From Candidatus Haliotispira prima (GTDB lineage Bacteria; Spirochaetota; Spirochaetia; SP-2023), in NCBI GenBank assembly GCA_029867005.1, contig CP123443.1, positions 806,001 to 870,000 on the forward strand: 64,000 nt of DNA, written 5' to 3'. The position numbers and the translations under genes are program-made. The notes below the pieces were generated by a model that searched no databases, was not told the origin of the DNA, and worked only from the letters and a program-made list of their open reading frames with translations. Below, piece after piece: positions 48,901-57,697 of the stretch; positions within the stretch are counted from its first letter, which is position 1; each line of letters opens with the position of its first letter.

Positions 48901-49292
48901 ATCTGTTGATCCGGGAAAGATGCCAAGCGAGGGAGCCACCTCTGCCGGGTGACGATGACGCAGATTTCGGTTTGCCTGATGATTTTGCCGAGCAGCAGCT
49001 CCGGGTAGGCCAGGTCAAGCGGTAAATAGGCCGCTCCGGCCTTCATGGCACCGAGCATGGCCACCACGCAGTCGATGTTCGTTTCCATAAAAATACCGAT
49101 TATAGAGTTGGGACGGCAGCCGCACTGCTGCAAGTAGCCGGCCAAGGCATCGGACCGGCGATCCAGTTCTGCATAGCTGAGCGTGCGTGGCTTGGCTTCC
49201 GGATTTGTTTTGGCATCTGCCGGAGGTGCCACCAGAGCCGGAGCATTGGGATTGCGCCTGACTTGGTCCGAGATCAGTTCGTGGAGCAACAT
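45957..49292 (-). CDS. NRPS-like carboxylate reductase, adenylation-carrier-thioester reductase (A-T-R)
   Basis: 1111 aa in three domains. An AMP-binding domain (about 10-600) has VFSSGTTGEPKGIV (A3), NGEVV, YRTGDLGRFL (A7) and GRCDSMVKLRGYSV (A8). A carrier domain follows with FFDLGGHSLLAAELA at about 662 (the Ser takes phosphopantetheine). The C-terminal thioester-reductase domain starts at about 750 with FITGTTGFLGAFVLAELM (NADPH GxxGxxG), with a YGQGKWVAE catalytic Tyr-Lys. The enzyme should activate an amino or carboxylic acid, tether it and release it reductively as an aldehyde or alcohol, like Lys2 or CAR enzymes. The substrate is unknown. No condensation domain and no phosphopantetheinyl transferase occur in the window. 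Its neighbour argJ may be coincidental. The start has AAGGA very close to the ATG; a TTG one codon later is possible. Confidence 0.9.
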   Translation of the reverse strand: MLLHELISDQVRRNPNAPALVAPPADAKTNPEAKPRTLSYAELDRRSDALAGYLQQCGCRPNSIIGIFMETNIDCVVAMLGAMKAGAAYLPLDLAYPELLLGKIIRQTEICVIVTRQRWLPRLASFPDQQILALDAAMPAEGGRNIWENGLYRKELVADMNLDSYAYVVFSSGTTGEPKGIVAPHRGAVHSYGERFRYFQVRPGDHVACNVFFVWEVLRPLMVGGTVYIIPDDLIYDPQLLLDYLYRHQITEILFTPSLLEKVLQSYSLVGQETFEQAFACLKAIWLNGEVVTRNLREKILQVFAPFQDRLQIFNLYSISECHDVALVELNKMREENRDPVCNVGKMMNGVTVHIFRYAADDGSRENSHTIAPRRPDPKRLIPCMPFEQGEVYVSGPTLALGYLKEEQLTAERFIYWQPPSDTQTEVSPGKQQDRAEAIRLYRTGDLGRFLVPQSQNRPTDRQQDNWQRHAEIAIDGRCDSMVKLRGYSVYLGMVEAALRACPGISRAAATICGDEDSEKRLVAYIVRSTAQTQTAQEWQIDKANGFCHKLRELLKAYLPHYMLPNAFVEVDSIPMDPISGKAEYKKLPLPPRPPRPKQDATIVSDDFCRAYRNGELGNTSSDEQSLRGILQQLWARILHLPIEQNSEQNPEQNLQHATFFDLGGHSLLAAELASAFAQVFNRHISVREIYLCPTITEQVRWLQSQDTAGRQEVLEPHLHVGRHMRKDAWLNPQTEEQLRSRKITPVPLSQARHIFITGTTGFLGAFVLAELMAQTKADCQFHCLVRSPDSQTGKKRILDNLASYRLSDKVHRRTLLIAHPGDLSEARMGLSPAEYETLAGQVDLVFHCGSLVNYLYPYQVIKNPTVGGTQAVLALAAQSAAAVHYISTNGIFASGEAQPRFLEDHNIDGYADFLDNGYGQGKWVAEKIVWQAIQAGLPVCIYRPGNLGHSRHSGRYNPNDFQTLIIQTVLRLRCAPLRPENSPWSFEFTPVDFLTECIATFAEEAKQYGEVFNIVENRPLAALSLFEYMQHQGLTDRFLPYEQWLELLRHKAQQTGEKGLLMLSEGLDDVELWLNDSSIYDDRKLRAQRQRPVIDMAYYRQLLETLQQDL

Positions 49293-49421
49293 TTCCTTGG
49301 AGTCCTTATTTTTCGGGAGATTTGGGGATGATTCCTCTGTGATTATCCGCTTCGATGCATTTGCGGGAACAGAGTTGTCAGCAGAGCCGGGAACAACTTT
49401 TTATTTCAAATTCTTCCTATT

Positions 49422-50711
49422 TCAGGAACGCTTGTGGGCATTGATTTTGACATAGTCAAGGGACAGGTCATTGCCCCAAGCGTTGGCGTGACTCAGACCT
49501 TGGTGCAGGTTGATACGAATGTATATTTCCGGACGGGAGAGCAGGCGGGCGGCCGTTTCTTCGCTGAAGGACCGGGGGTTGTTGGAATCCAATACGCAGA
49601 TAGCGTCCGGGTCATCTTCTCTGCCCAAGGTGATGCTGAGCCGTTCGGTAGAGATTTTGGCCCCACTGTTCCCCACGGCACAGGCGATGCGTCCCCAGTT
49701 GATGTCTTCGCCGTACATTGCGGTCTTGAAGAGGTTGGAAGAGACGACATGCCGCGCGCAGAGCGCGGCGTCTTGCTCGGTTGGCGCGCTGATTACTTCG
49801 ACCTCGATAAACTTGGTGGCCCCTTCTCCGTCGCGTATGATAGCTTTGGCCAAGTCTTGGCACAGCATTTCTAAGGCTTGCCGAAAGTCTTTCCAGTCCG
49901 GGTGGTTTCGGTTGATTTCTCGATTTCCGGCCAAACCATTGGCCAGAATCAGCACCGTGTCATTGGTCGAGGTGTCTCCGTCTACGCTGATACGGTTAAA
50001 CGATCGTTCTACGCTGCTGCGTAGCAGCTCCTGCAAGAACAGGGGTTCTACTGAGGCATCGGTGGTAATAAAGGCCAGCATGGTGGCCATATTGGGGTGG
50101 ATCATGCCCGAGCCCTTGGCACTGCCGGCCAGTGTCACCGGTTTGCCGTCAATTTCTAACCGGTAGGCACTGGTTTTGGTGCAGGTGTCGGTGGTTAGAA
50201 TGGCTTGGCTGAAACGTCGGGCAGAATGGGCATCGCTGCCCAACTTAATTTTTTCCAAGCCGGCCGCAATTTTGTCTTTGTCGGGGAGGACGCCGATGAC
50301 TCCGGTGGACATCACTGCCGCATAGTGTGGTTGGCCCAATCGAAGCTTTTGCTGTAGGATCTGTTGTTTCCACAAAGAGATTTTTAAACCTTCTTCACCG
50401 GTGCCGGCATTGGCTTGTCCGCTATTGCATAACAGGGCCTGCAACTTACTTTCTTTGTGCAGCGAATCGCGGGTGACGGTCACCGGTGCAGCACAGAACA
50501 GGTTTCGGGTGAAAACACCTGCGGCGTGGGCCGTCTGCTGTGAATACAATACAGCTAAATCAAGACATTCCGGCTTTGCCGGGCGAAATCCTGCGGCTGC
50601 GCCATCAGCAGAGAAACCTTGGGGGCTACAGATATGGCCGTCTTTTAGATGCCGGATTGCCGGTGAATGATGAATGGGTTGTCGGGTAGGTTGACAGGCG
50701 GATTGCGACAT
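49422..50711 (-). CDS. argJ: ArgJ, ornithine acetyltransferase / glutamate N-acetyltransferase
   Basis: About 429 aa. ArgJ transfers the acetyl group from N-acetylornithine to glutamate in cyclic arginine biosynthesis. The self-cleavage site is in KGSGMIHPNMATMLAFITTDA; the Thr after MATML-type sequence context becomes the nucleophile. Other signatures: NSGQANAGTGEEGL and FNRISVDGDTSTNDTVL. The ATG at 50711 has AAGGGGAG 11 bp upstream; the ATG at 50735 lies before that site and is unlikely. No other arg genes occur in the window. Confidence 0.93.
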   Translation of the reverse strand: MSQSACQPTRQPIHHSPAIRHLKDGHICSPQGFSADGAAAGFRPAKPECLDLAVLYSQQTAHAAGVFTRNLFCAAPVTVTRDSLHKESKLQALLCNSGQANAGTGEEGLKISLWKQQILQQKLRLGQPHYAAVMSTGVIGVLPDKDKIAAGLEKIKLGSDAHSARRFSQAILTTDTCTKTSAYRLEIDGKPVTLAGSAKGSGMIHPNMATMLAFITTDASVEPLFLQELLRSSVERSFNRISVDGDTSTNDTVLILANGLAGNREINRNHPDWKDFRQALEMLCQDLAKAIIRDGEGATKFIEVEVISAPTEQDAALCARHVVSSNLFKTAMYGEDINWGRIACAVGNSGAKISTERLSITLGREDDPDAICVLDSNNPRSFSEETAARLLSRPEIYIRINLHQGLSHANAWGNDLSLDYVKINAHKRS

Positions 50712-51442
50712 TTTGCGTTGTTCTCCCCTTAACATGATTTAATTATAATGATGCAAAGATTAAAGATTAACGGTTATATAACGTTAACAGCATTTTGATT
50801 CACTCCATAAACTTCGGGGAATATATTGGGTGTCAGGGTCGTTCGAAAAAAGTGTTTGGGCTTTGCGTGAGCCTGACCGGAAGTTCGGACCATGTGGTGT
50901 GCATTCCGATGTCGGGTAGTGGGACTTTCGGGATTTTGAACGATCATCAAATTGCGGGGGGCTTTTCAGGGTCGGTTATTAAAGGGTCGATCATTATATG
51001 GTCTCCATGTGATTTTGTAAGGAAAATAGATAAATCTGTCAAATCACAGATAAATAAATAGAATGTCTCCGTGCAAGTCAAACTTAAAATAGGATTCTCC
51101 AAAGGTGTCTTACGCCGGTTGCATACATTTTACCTGAGTTTGATTATAAGTTTTACTCTGTTTTGTCTGTTTGAGTAGAGGTTAAAGTCCCTCAATTGTA
51201 CAGTACAGAATATTTGATCGGCAGAAAAGAGTTATTTACTAAAGTTTTTACAAGAAAAAAAAATATTAATATAATTTCTATTATATAGTTAAATTAGTAA
51301 TTATAAAGAAAAAAATGATATATTATTTAATAATAACAGAGGATGGTATGGGGGCCGGTTTGACAGATCTTCAGGCAAGCAGTAAGGTAGGCCAAAATCA
51401 CACAGTGGATGTGCAAAATATATCATATGGAGGAATCCTAAA
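50712..51442. other. Intergenic region upstream of mglB
   Basis: About 730 bp, very AT-rich from 51230 to 51340. It contains a probable mglB promoter (51360-51388). A short frame at 50795-51061 has neither a good ribosome-binding site nor protein-like composition and was not accepted. No RNA gene was seen. Confidence 0.45.
51360..51388 (+). promoter_or_regulatory. Probable mglB promoter
   Basis: TTGACA (51360-51365) and TAAGGT (51383-51388), 17-bp spacer, about 55 bp before the mglB ATG. Confidence 0.5.
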
Positions 51443-52441
51443 ATGAAAAAATCTTATTTCAGCCTGTTTGTGGCTGTTATCCTGGCCGTTGGTGCTGTCT
51501 CTCTCAGTGCCAGGGGCAGTAGCTCCGGTGGTGTGTCCATTGGTGCGACAATTTATAACTTTGGTGACAATTTCATGAATGGTGTTGTCGCGCCTGCTTT
51601 GAAGAAGCATGCAAAAGAGAATAAAGCTTCTCTGACTATTGTGGACTCGGAAAACCAGCAGGCGAAACAGAATGACCAAGTTGACATCTTTATCAACAAA
51701 GGTGTTCAGGTTCTGGCCGTCAACTTGGTGGATCCGGCTTCGGCTCGCACTGTTATCGAAAAAGCTAAGGCTGCCGATACTCCTCTGATTCTCTATAACA
51801 AAGAGCCCACAGAAGCCGGTGTTATGGATATCTATGACAAGGTTTGGTACGTAGGTACGAACTCTGCGGAATCCGGTATTTTGCAGGGTGAGATGATTGC
51901 TGCGGATTGGAAAGCCAATGCCGGCTGGGATAAGAACGGCGATGGCGTTATGCAGTACGTGATGCTGAAGGGCGAACCCGGACATCCGGACGCTGAAGCC
52001 CGCACCAAGGAAGCTATTCTCTCGATTAAAGGCAAAGGGATTAAGGTCCAAGAGCTGGCTTTGCAGGCTGACCCCACATGGTCAACACAGTTTGGTAATG
52101 ACACTATGGCCGCTTGGCTGACTTCCGGTTTCGGTGAAGAGATTGAAGTAGTCATTGCTAACAACGATGGTATGGCCTTCGGTGCAATTACAGCTATGGA
52201 ATCTGCCGGTGTCAGTCTTCCGATCTACGGTGTGGATGCGTTGGAACAGGCTTTGCAGCTGATTAAAGAGGGCAAGATGAACGGTACTGTTCTGAATGAT
52301 GGCAAGGGCCAAGCCCATGCAGTCATTGATCTGGCTATGAACGTTGCAGCGGGCAAGGCTCCGACTGCGGGTACAGACTGGAAATTGGAAACAGATGGTT
52401 CTAAGGCTATTCGCGTGCCTTATGTCGCTGTAACAGAGTAA
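51443..52441 (+). CDS. mglB: MglB, galactose/glucose-binding periplasmic protein
   Basis: 332 aa with a signal peptide (cleavage near SLSA-RG). It is a periplasmic-binding-protein-like sugar binder of the ABC transporter MglBAC. The first strand VSIGATIYNFGDNFM, the QAKQNDQVDIFINKGVQVLAVNLVDP segment, the calcium-binding EF-hand-like loop DKNGDGVMQYV and IYGVDALEQALQLI are characteristic. A GGAGGA site lies upstream. The terminator behind it probably makes mglB mRNA more abundant than mglA-mglC. Confidence 0.95.
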   Translation: MKKSYFSLFVAVILAVGAVSLSARGSSSGGVSIGATIYNFGDNFMNGVVAPALKKHAKENKASLTIVDSENQQAKQNDQVDIFINKGVQVLAVNLVDPASARTVIEKAKAADTPLILYNKEPTEAGVMDIYDKVWYVGTNSAESGILQGEMIAADWKANAGWDKNGDGVMQYVMLKGEPGHPDAEARTKEAILSIKGKGIKVQELALQADPTWSTQFGNDTMAAWLTSGFGEEIEVVIANNDGMAFGAITAMESAGVSLPIYGVDALEQALQLIKEGKMNGTVLNDGKGQAHAVIDLAMNVAAGKAPTAGTDWKLETDGSKAIRVPYVAVTE

Positions 52442-52461
52442 TTTTCTATCGTGTTGTAGGA

Positions 52462-52500
52462 AAAGAGGGCCCCTTTGAAAAAATGGGGCCCTCTTTGTCG
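52462..52500 (+). terminator. Intra-operon terminator after mglB
   Basis: Perfect 12-bp arms (AAAGAGGGCCCC / GGGGCCCTCTTT) with an 11-nt loop and short T run, 20 bp after mglB. Partial read-through would set the mglB:mglA ratio. Confidence 0.85.
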
Positions 52501-52603
52501 TTTGGGAAACCGGTTTGGAGTTTTCCACTCGGAACTGTGAGGGGTATCCTCCGGCTGTTTCCGGGCTGGGCTCTGTGTTTTATCCCGTTTTACCTTTTAC
52601 CTT

Positions 52604-52664
52604 GAACAGGTACTCCGGGAGCTTGCCCTGAGCTTGCCCCCTGAGCTTGTTTGGGTACCTGTTC
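52604..52664 (+). repeat. Hairpin with internal direct repeats before mglA
   Basis: Perfect 10-bp arms (GAACAGGTAC at 52604-52613, GTACCTGTTC at 52655-52664) enclose three direct copies of GAGCTTG. It ends about 30 bp before the mglA start. It may be a dispersed intergenic repeat or a translational control hairpin. Confidence 0.6.
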
Positions 52665-52694
52665 GGATTTGTAATCCATTTGGAAAGGCCAGCT

Positions 52695-54194
52695 ATGGAA
52701 GATAGATACCTGCTAAGTATTAAGAACGTCAATAAGTCTTTTGCCGGGGTTCAAGTTCTCAAAGATGTTTCCATGGATGTGAGGCCGGGTACAGTACACT
52801 CCCTCATGGGAGAAAACGGGGCCGGAAAATCCACTTTAATGAAGTGTCTTTTCGGGATATACAAACAGGATTCCGGCCAATTCTTCCTTGATGGAACAGA
52901 GTTTGATTTTACTGATGCCAATGATGCTTTACAGCATGGGGTGTCTATGGTCCATCAAGAGTTAAATCAAGTCTTGCAGCGCAATGTGGTGGACAATATT
53001 TGGCTGGGACGCTACCCGGGTAAGCTGGGGCTGGTTGACGACAAAAAGATGCGCCGTGACACGGAGGCCCTGTTTGAGCGTTTGGGGGTCGATGTCGATT
53101 TGAACCGGAAGCTGGTGGATCTTTCTGTATCACAGCGGCAAATGATCGAAATAGCCAAGGCAGTCTCCTATAACGCCCAAATTATTGTGTTGGATGAACC
53201 GACCTCTTCTCTCACAGAAAATGAAGTCGACAAACTGTTTGAGATAATTACAACACTGAAAAACAGTGGTTGTGGTATTATTTATATTTCGCATAAAATG
53301 GATGAAATATTCCGTATTTCCGACGATGTGACCATCATGCGTGACGGTGAGTATGAAGGTACGTATCCGGTCTCCGAACTGGATATGGACAAGATTATCA
53401 AGTTAATGGTTGGCAGGGATCTTGTAGACCGTTTTCCGCCGAAAACCAATGTTCCCGGTGCGGTTGTGGCAAAATTCTGCAATATGGTCAGCGAACACGC
53501 GCCCCGCGTGAATGATATCAGTTTTTCTTTGCGCAAGGGAGAAATTCTGGGGATATATGGCTTGATTGGTGCCCGTCGTACCGAACTCTTGGAGTTGATT
53601 TTTGGGCTTCGGGAAAAACGTAGTGGGACGATTTATTATAAAGATAAAGAAATAGATAACCAGACTCCACAACAATCAATTAGAAATGGTTTTATACTGG
53701 TGACGGAAGAGCGCCGGGCAAATGGCATTTTTGCCATGGCCAATCTGAATTCAAACATAACTGTAGCCAACCTGCCATCCTATGTTCGGAAGGTTGGTAT
53801 TTTGGATTTGCCCAAGATGAAGGCTGATACGGATCGACAGATGGCAAGCCTAAAGGTTAAAGGTGGGAATCAGAAGAGTCTGATTTACGAGCTCAGCGGG
53901 GGCAACCAACAAAAAGTGATTTTGGCTCGCTGGCTGCTGTTGGAGCCGGACATTTTGTTGCTGGATGAGCCAACACGCGGTATCGATGTCGGTGCGAAGT
54001 ACGAGATTTATCAATTGATTATTAAATTGGCAGAGGCCGGTAAATCCGTGATTATGGTGTCCTCGGAGATGCCGGAGTTGTTGGGTGTCACCGATCGCAT
54101 GATGGTTATGAGTAATGGCTACCTATCAGATATCTTAGAGACAAACGCCACAAATCAGCATGAAGTTTTGACATTAGCGACAAAATATCTTTGA
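52695..54194 (+). CDS. mglA: MglA, sugar ABC transporter ATP-binding protein
   Basis: 499 aa, a duplicated ABC ATPase powering MglC. First half: Walker A GENGAGKSTLMKCLFG, Q-loop MVHQELNQV, signature region LSVSQRQMIEIAKAVS, Walker B IIVLDEPTSSL. Second half: degenerate Walker A (GLIGARRTELLELIFG), signature SGGNQQKVILARWLL, Walker B ILLLDEPTRGIDVG. This asymmetry is usual in the family. The ATG at 52695 has GGAAAGG 6 bp upstream; the frame opens earlier at 52647 inside the hairpin region. Confidence 0.95.
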   Translation: MEDRYLLSIKNVNKSFAGVQVLKDVSMDVRPGTVHSLMGENGAGKSTLMKCLFGIYKQDSGQFFLDGTEFDFTDANDALQHGVSMVHQELNQVLQRNVVDNIWLGRYPGKLGLVDDKKMRRDTEALFERLGVDVDLNRKLVDLSVSQRQMIEIAKAVSYNAQIIVLDEPTSSLTENEVDKLFEIITTLKNSGCGIIYISHKMDEIFRISDDVTIMRDGEYEGTYPVSELDMDKIIKLMVGRDLVDRFPPKTNVPGAVVAKFCNMVSEHAPRVNDISFSLRKGEILGIYGLIGARRTELLELIFGLREKRSGTIYYKDKEIDNQTPQQSIRNGFILVTEERRANGIFAMANLNSNITVANLPSYVRKVGILDLPKMKADTDRQMASLKVKGGNQKSLIYELSGGNQQKVILARWLLLEPDILLLDEPTRGIDVGAKYEIYQLIIKLAEAGKSVIMVSSEMPELLGVTDRMMVMSNGYLSDILETNATNQHEVLTLATKYL

Positions 54195-54244
54195 TCTACA
54201 ATGTCTTTGATCCGGAATATCTTTGGTCCATTTAGGGAGTTAAA

Positions 54245-55258
54245 ATGAAAAGTTCTTTGGAAAGACAGCCGAACCGTTGGAAATTGGTGTTGATCAATAA
54301 TGCAATTTACATAGTGATGGCACTATTGATCCTATTGATTGTAATTTTTGAACCTCGTTTCGTGTCAGTGAACGTATTTCGGAATATTCTTGTGCAGTCT
54401 TCGGTCCGCTTGATTCTGGCCTTTGGTGTTGCGGGTATTATTGTCTTACAGGGAACAGATTTGTCCTTGGGTCGCACGGTTGGTATGGCAGCCGTAATTT
54501 CCGCTTCTTTATTGCAGCAGCCTGATTACCTGGCGCGTTTTTTCCCGAATTTACCTATCCTGCCACTGATTGTTCCCATGCTGGTCGCGATGATTGTTTG
54601 TGCGATTTTTAGTGCAATTAACGGTTTGGTACATGCTATTTACAAAGTCCATCCCTTCATTGTGACCATGGGCTCTCAAGTTGTTATCTACGGGGTACTT
54701 TCCATTTATTTTGCTTCGCAGCCTCATGGTGCTCAACCCATTGGCAGCTTGGATGCTCGCTATTCCAAATTCGTCAATGGCTCCACGTTCTATGTGCCGC
54801 ACTTGGTATTTTACGCGGTTGTCGTGACTATTCTGATGTGGTTCTTGTGGAACAAGACAAAATTTGGTCGTAATATGTATGCTGTGGGCGGGAATTCGGA
54901 AGCAGCCCATGTTTCCGGTGTAAATGTGATTAGCACAATTTTTTGGGTCTATGTCCTCGGTGGACTGCTCTACGGTTTTGGTGGTTTTTTGGAGGCGGCC
55001 CGCATCGGCAGTGCCACAAACTCCACTGGTTTTGGCTACGAGCTGGATGCCATTGCCGCCTGTGTTGTCGGCGGTATTTCCTTCAGCGGCGGGGTAGGTA
55101 AAATTTCCGGTGCCGTGGTCGGTGTGTTGCTTTTTACCGTTATTACTTATGGTATGATCTTTCTCGGTTTGGATGTGTTTTATCAGTACATTATCAAGGG
55201 TGTTATCATCGTTGCTGCGGTGGCATTTGACACTCAAAAGTACCTCAAAAAGATCTGA
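54245..55258 (+). CDS. mglC: MglC, sugar ABC transporter permease
   Basis: 337 aa with about eight to ten transmembrane helices, of the ribose/galactose permease (BPD_transp_2) family. Family motifs include GIIVLQGTDLSLGRTVGMAAV near the N-terminus and ARIGSATNSTGFGYELDAIAACVVGGISFSGG, the coupling-region signature. It lies 50 bp after mglA. The set imports galactose, glucose or a related sugar. Confidence 0.94.
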   Translation: MKSSLERQPNRWKLVLINNAIYIVMALLILLIVIFEPRFVSVNVFRNILVQSSVRLILAFGVAGIIVLQGTDLSLGRTVGMAAVISASLLQQPDYLARFFPNLPILPLIVPMLVAMIVCAIFSAINGLVHAIYKVHPFIVTMGSQVVIYGVLSIYFASQPHGAQPIGSLDARYSKFVNGSTFYVPHLVFYAVVVTILMWFLWNKTKFGRNMYAVGGNSEAAHVSGVNVISTIFWVYVLGGLLYGFGGFLEAARIGSATNSTGFGYELDAIAACVVGGISFSGGVGKISGAVVGVLLFTVITYGMIFLGLDVFYQYIIKGVIIVAAVAFDTQKYLKKI

Positions 55259-55534
55259 TACTGCCCGGGTGGAATCTCCTGTCGGAAGAACCAATCTTTT
55301 AGCTGCGCCACTCTAAAAGCAATGGAAACCCAAAGCAACGGAGATCAACGGAAGTCAGCGGGCACTTGGTGGTGTCTGGAGGCATGCCCTGTCGATTTGC
55401 CGATTGTGGTTGAGTGTGCCGGGTGTGTGGTGCCGTTTTGACAGGGACGGCTTGAATCCAATATCGTGAATTTGGAATCCGTGAACCGTGAACCGAATCA
55501 TGGTGAACCAGTGCCGTGTCGTATTGTCTAACCC

Positions 55535-56884
55535 CTAGCTTCGGTTCTGTCGCAGAATAGAGAGTGGTACCATGTTGGCGGCTTTTAGTGCCGGGATAAT
55601 GGAACAGAGAAAGGTTAGCAACAAGACAAATCCGCTCATAATGACCAAGGGCAGGGCCTGTATCCGGATGGGGATATGCTCCAGGTAGTAGGATTTGTCG
55701 AGCAGGTCCAATCCCTGTCCGTCTTTGTTTAAGGCACTGCTAAAGGGCCGGGAGGCCCATTGGAGCAGGCTGTTAATGGCGGTAATGATCTCATTGATGA
55801 AGTACGATAGCAGGATACCAGAGGTCACGCCATAGAAGATAGCGATGCAACTGACCAAGATTGCCACCCAGATGTATGTGTTGCGGATCAAAGCTTTCCC
55901 CGCCCCGAAGGTTTTCATGATGGCAATCTCGGAGTTGTTTTCCAGTACCAGCAAAACCATTGACGATGCAATATTGATGGTTCCCACTGCAACGATTAAG
56001 TACATAATGTAGATCAGGATGGACTTGGTAAACTGGTAGGATTGCTGTAGTTCCGAGGCTTGGCTGTACCAACTGCGAGCCCGTCCCGAGGCCGGACTGA
56101 CCAATTTTTGTACTTGATTGATCGTTTGTCCGAGCAGGTCAAAGTTAAAGGCATCATCCACTTTGATGTGCAGCAGTAGCTGACTGTTTGTGTGATGGAA
56201 AAATTTTTGGGCATCCTGATAAGAAATAAAAGCCCACAAGCGATCCAGTTCCTGATAACCGGTGCTGACAATACCCCGTACCAGAAATTTCTCGGTTTTC
56301 GGGCGCAATTGCCGGCTGCGGCCAAATTTTGCCCCTGTCAGCAGGGCCACCTCATCTCCAACCTGTACCCTTAGCTTAAAGGCCACATCGCCGGCCAGCA
56401 GAATCGAACCGGGTGCCAAGTTCAGCTCGCCGGAAACCACATTTAGATATTTCTTTAAGCCTTGATCCTTTGCGAAGGCTTTCGTTTCGAGTGCCCGCAC
56501 CTGGACTGCGGATCTGGAAGTCCCCGCAATTAGCAAAGCCGCCCCGTTTTGCTCCCGATAGCTGGTTCTGACATCCGGAAGTTGGCCGATTTTTTGTGCC
56601 AGATCTTCGAGCTCTTTCTGTTCCGGTGGGTTATAGAAGCGCAGCATGACATGCGAATAAAAAGTTTCGATATAACGATTCATAATGCCAAAAATCATGC
56701 CATCGGAAACTTCCAGTACCAGCACCAGAGGCATAATGCTCAAGGTGATACCGATAAACGAGGCAAACAGGGGTGAGTCTTTCAGCTTGCGGCGTTTCTT
56801 TCGCAACAGAATAGTACCGGCCAGTTCCAGGCTCAAGGGCTGTTTGAAGGGCAATTTGAAGGGCAATTTGAAGGGCAAACGCAT
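55535..56884 (-). CDS. lolE: LolC/LolE-family lipoprotein-releasing permease (third gene of lol set)
   Basis: 449 aa with one N-terminal transmembrane helix, a large periplasmic domain (about 75-300) and three C-terminal helices with the FtsX-like core (GTINIASSMVLLVLENNSEIAIMKTFGA). With LolD it extracts lipoproteins from the inner membrane for transfer toward the outer membrane. The N-terminus has a tandem LPFK repeat (MRLPFKLPFKLPFKQPL) encoded by a 12-bp unit. C/E naming is by position, not certain. The demand for lipoprotein sorting fits the island upstream. Confidence 0.88.
   Translation of the reverse strand: MRLPFKLPFKLPFKQPLSLELAGTILLRKKRRKLKDSPLFASFIGITLSIMPLVLVLEVSDGMIFGIMNRYIETFYSHVMLRFYNPPEQKELEDLAQKIGQLPDVRTSYREQNGAALLIAGTSRSAVQVRALETKAFAKDQGLKKYLNVVSGELNLAPGSILLAGDVAFKLRVQVGDEVALLTGAKFGRSRQLRPKTEKFLVRGIVSTGYQELDRLWAFISYQDAQKFFHHTNSQLLLHIKVDDAFNFDLLGQTINQVQKLVSPASGRARSWYSQASELQQSYQFTKSILIYIMYLIVAVGTINIASSMVLLVLENNSEIAIMKTFGAGKALIRNTYIWVAILVSCIAIFYGVTSGILLSYFINEIITAINSLLQWASRPFSSALNKDGQGLDLLDKSYYLEHIPIRIQALPLVIMSGFVLLLTFLCSIIPALKAANMVPLSILRQNRS
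56837..56882 (-). repeat. 12-bp tandem repeat at the lolE start
   Basis: About 3 units of GGGCAATTTGAA (plus strand) encode LPFK repeats directly after the start. The unit is a multiple of three, so copy changes only lengthen the N-terminus. Confidence 0.75.
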
Positions 56885-56887
56885 AAG

Positions 56888-57697
56888 TCAGGGCTCCCTG
56901 GTCGGACTTTCCGAACTTTCTGTTTCGCTTTTTGTTGTGGAGGGTTCCCGGCAACGGTCTTGTTTAAACAGCAACCTCATGTTTTCCAAGCTGTATTGCA
57001 AATCTGCCATTGCACTCAAGCTTGGGTCGTGGGTCACGAGAATCATGGTGGTGCCAAAGTCGCGACACAGAGAGAACAGCAGCATCGCAACGATGAGGGC
57101 ATTCTCTTTGTCCAGACTCCCGGTAGGTTCGTCGGCAAGCACAAATTGAGGTTCGTTCATCAGGGCCCGTACCACGGCTATACGCTGACGCTCCCCGCCG
57201 GAAAGCATGTGGGGTAAGTGTTTTTTGCGGTCCCCCAGCCCCACGGCGTGCAATAATTCTGTGGCCCGCTTTTCGCTTTTGCCACGCGATTTCCCGGCGA
57301 TGCGGGCGGGCAGCATTACATTTTCTAAGGCGGTCAGATCTTTGAGCATGTAGTGGTGTTGGAAAATAAAGCCGACAAATTTTTGTCGGTAGACGGTCAG
57401 TCGAGCCTCCGAATGTTGGTTCAGATTCTCCCCGGCACAGAAGATGTCTCCCGAGTCCGGGCGGTCCAAACCACCCAGCAGGTTTAAAAATGTACTTTTG
57501 CCGCTGCCACTCTGGCCTAAAAGAGCCAACGAAACCGCACGGGGAATAGTTAGGTCAACATCCTTCAGGATTTCGATCCTTTCCGTGCCGGAAAGGTAGG
57601 ACTTGCACAGACCATGAACCTCAATTAACGCGTTTGTGGGTGCCTTCGGCCCTTCAGGCCGGTCCGGGTTACAGGTTTTTTCGTCCTCATTACTCAT
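56888..57697 (-). CDS. lolD: LolD, lipoprotein-releasing ABC ATPase
   Basis: 269 aa. Walker A GQSGSGKSTFLNLLGG, Q-loop FIFQHHYMLKDLTALENVMLPA, signature LSGGERQRIAVVRAL, Walker B FVLADEPTGSLD, H-loop VTHDPSLS. The GGLDRPDSG segment is typical of LolD/MacB-like exporters. It overlaps lolC by 8 bp and precedes lolE by 3 bp, a tightly coupled operon. Confidence 0.93.
   Translation of the reverse strand: MSNEDEKTCNPDRPEGPKAPTNALIEVHGLCKSYLSGTERIEILKDVDLTIPRAVSLALLGQSGSGKSTFLNLLGGLDRPDSGDIFCAGENLNQHSEARLTVYRQKFVGFIFQHHYMLKDLTALENVMLPARIAGKSRGKSEKRATELLHAVGLGDRKKHLPHMLSGGERQRIAVVRALMNEPQFVLADEPTGSLDKENALIVAMLLFSLCRDFGTTMILVTHDPSLSAMADLQYSLENMRLLFKQDRCREPSTTKSETESSESPTREP

Noticed and set aside
50795..51061. 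88-aa plus-strand frame upstream of mglB
   Set aside because: No ribosome-binding site and no recognisable features; it lies in an intergenic, AT-drifting region.
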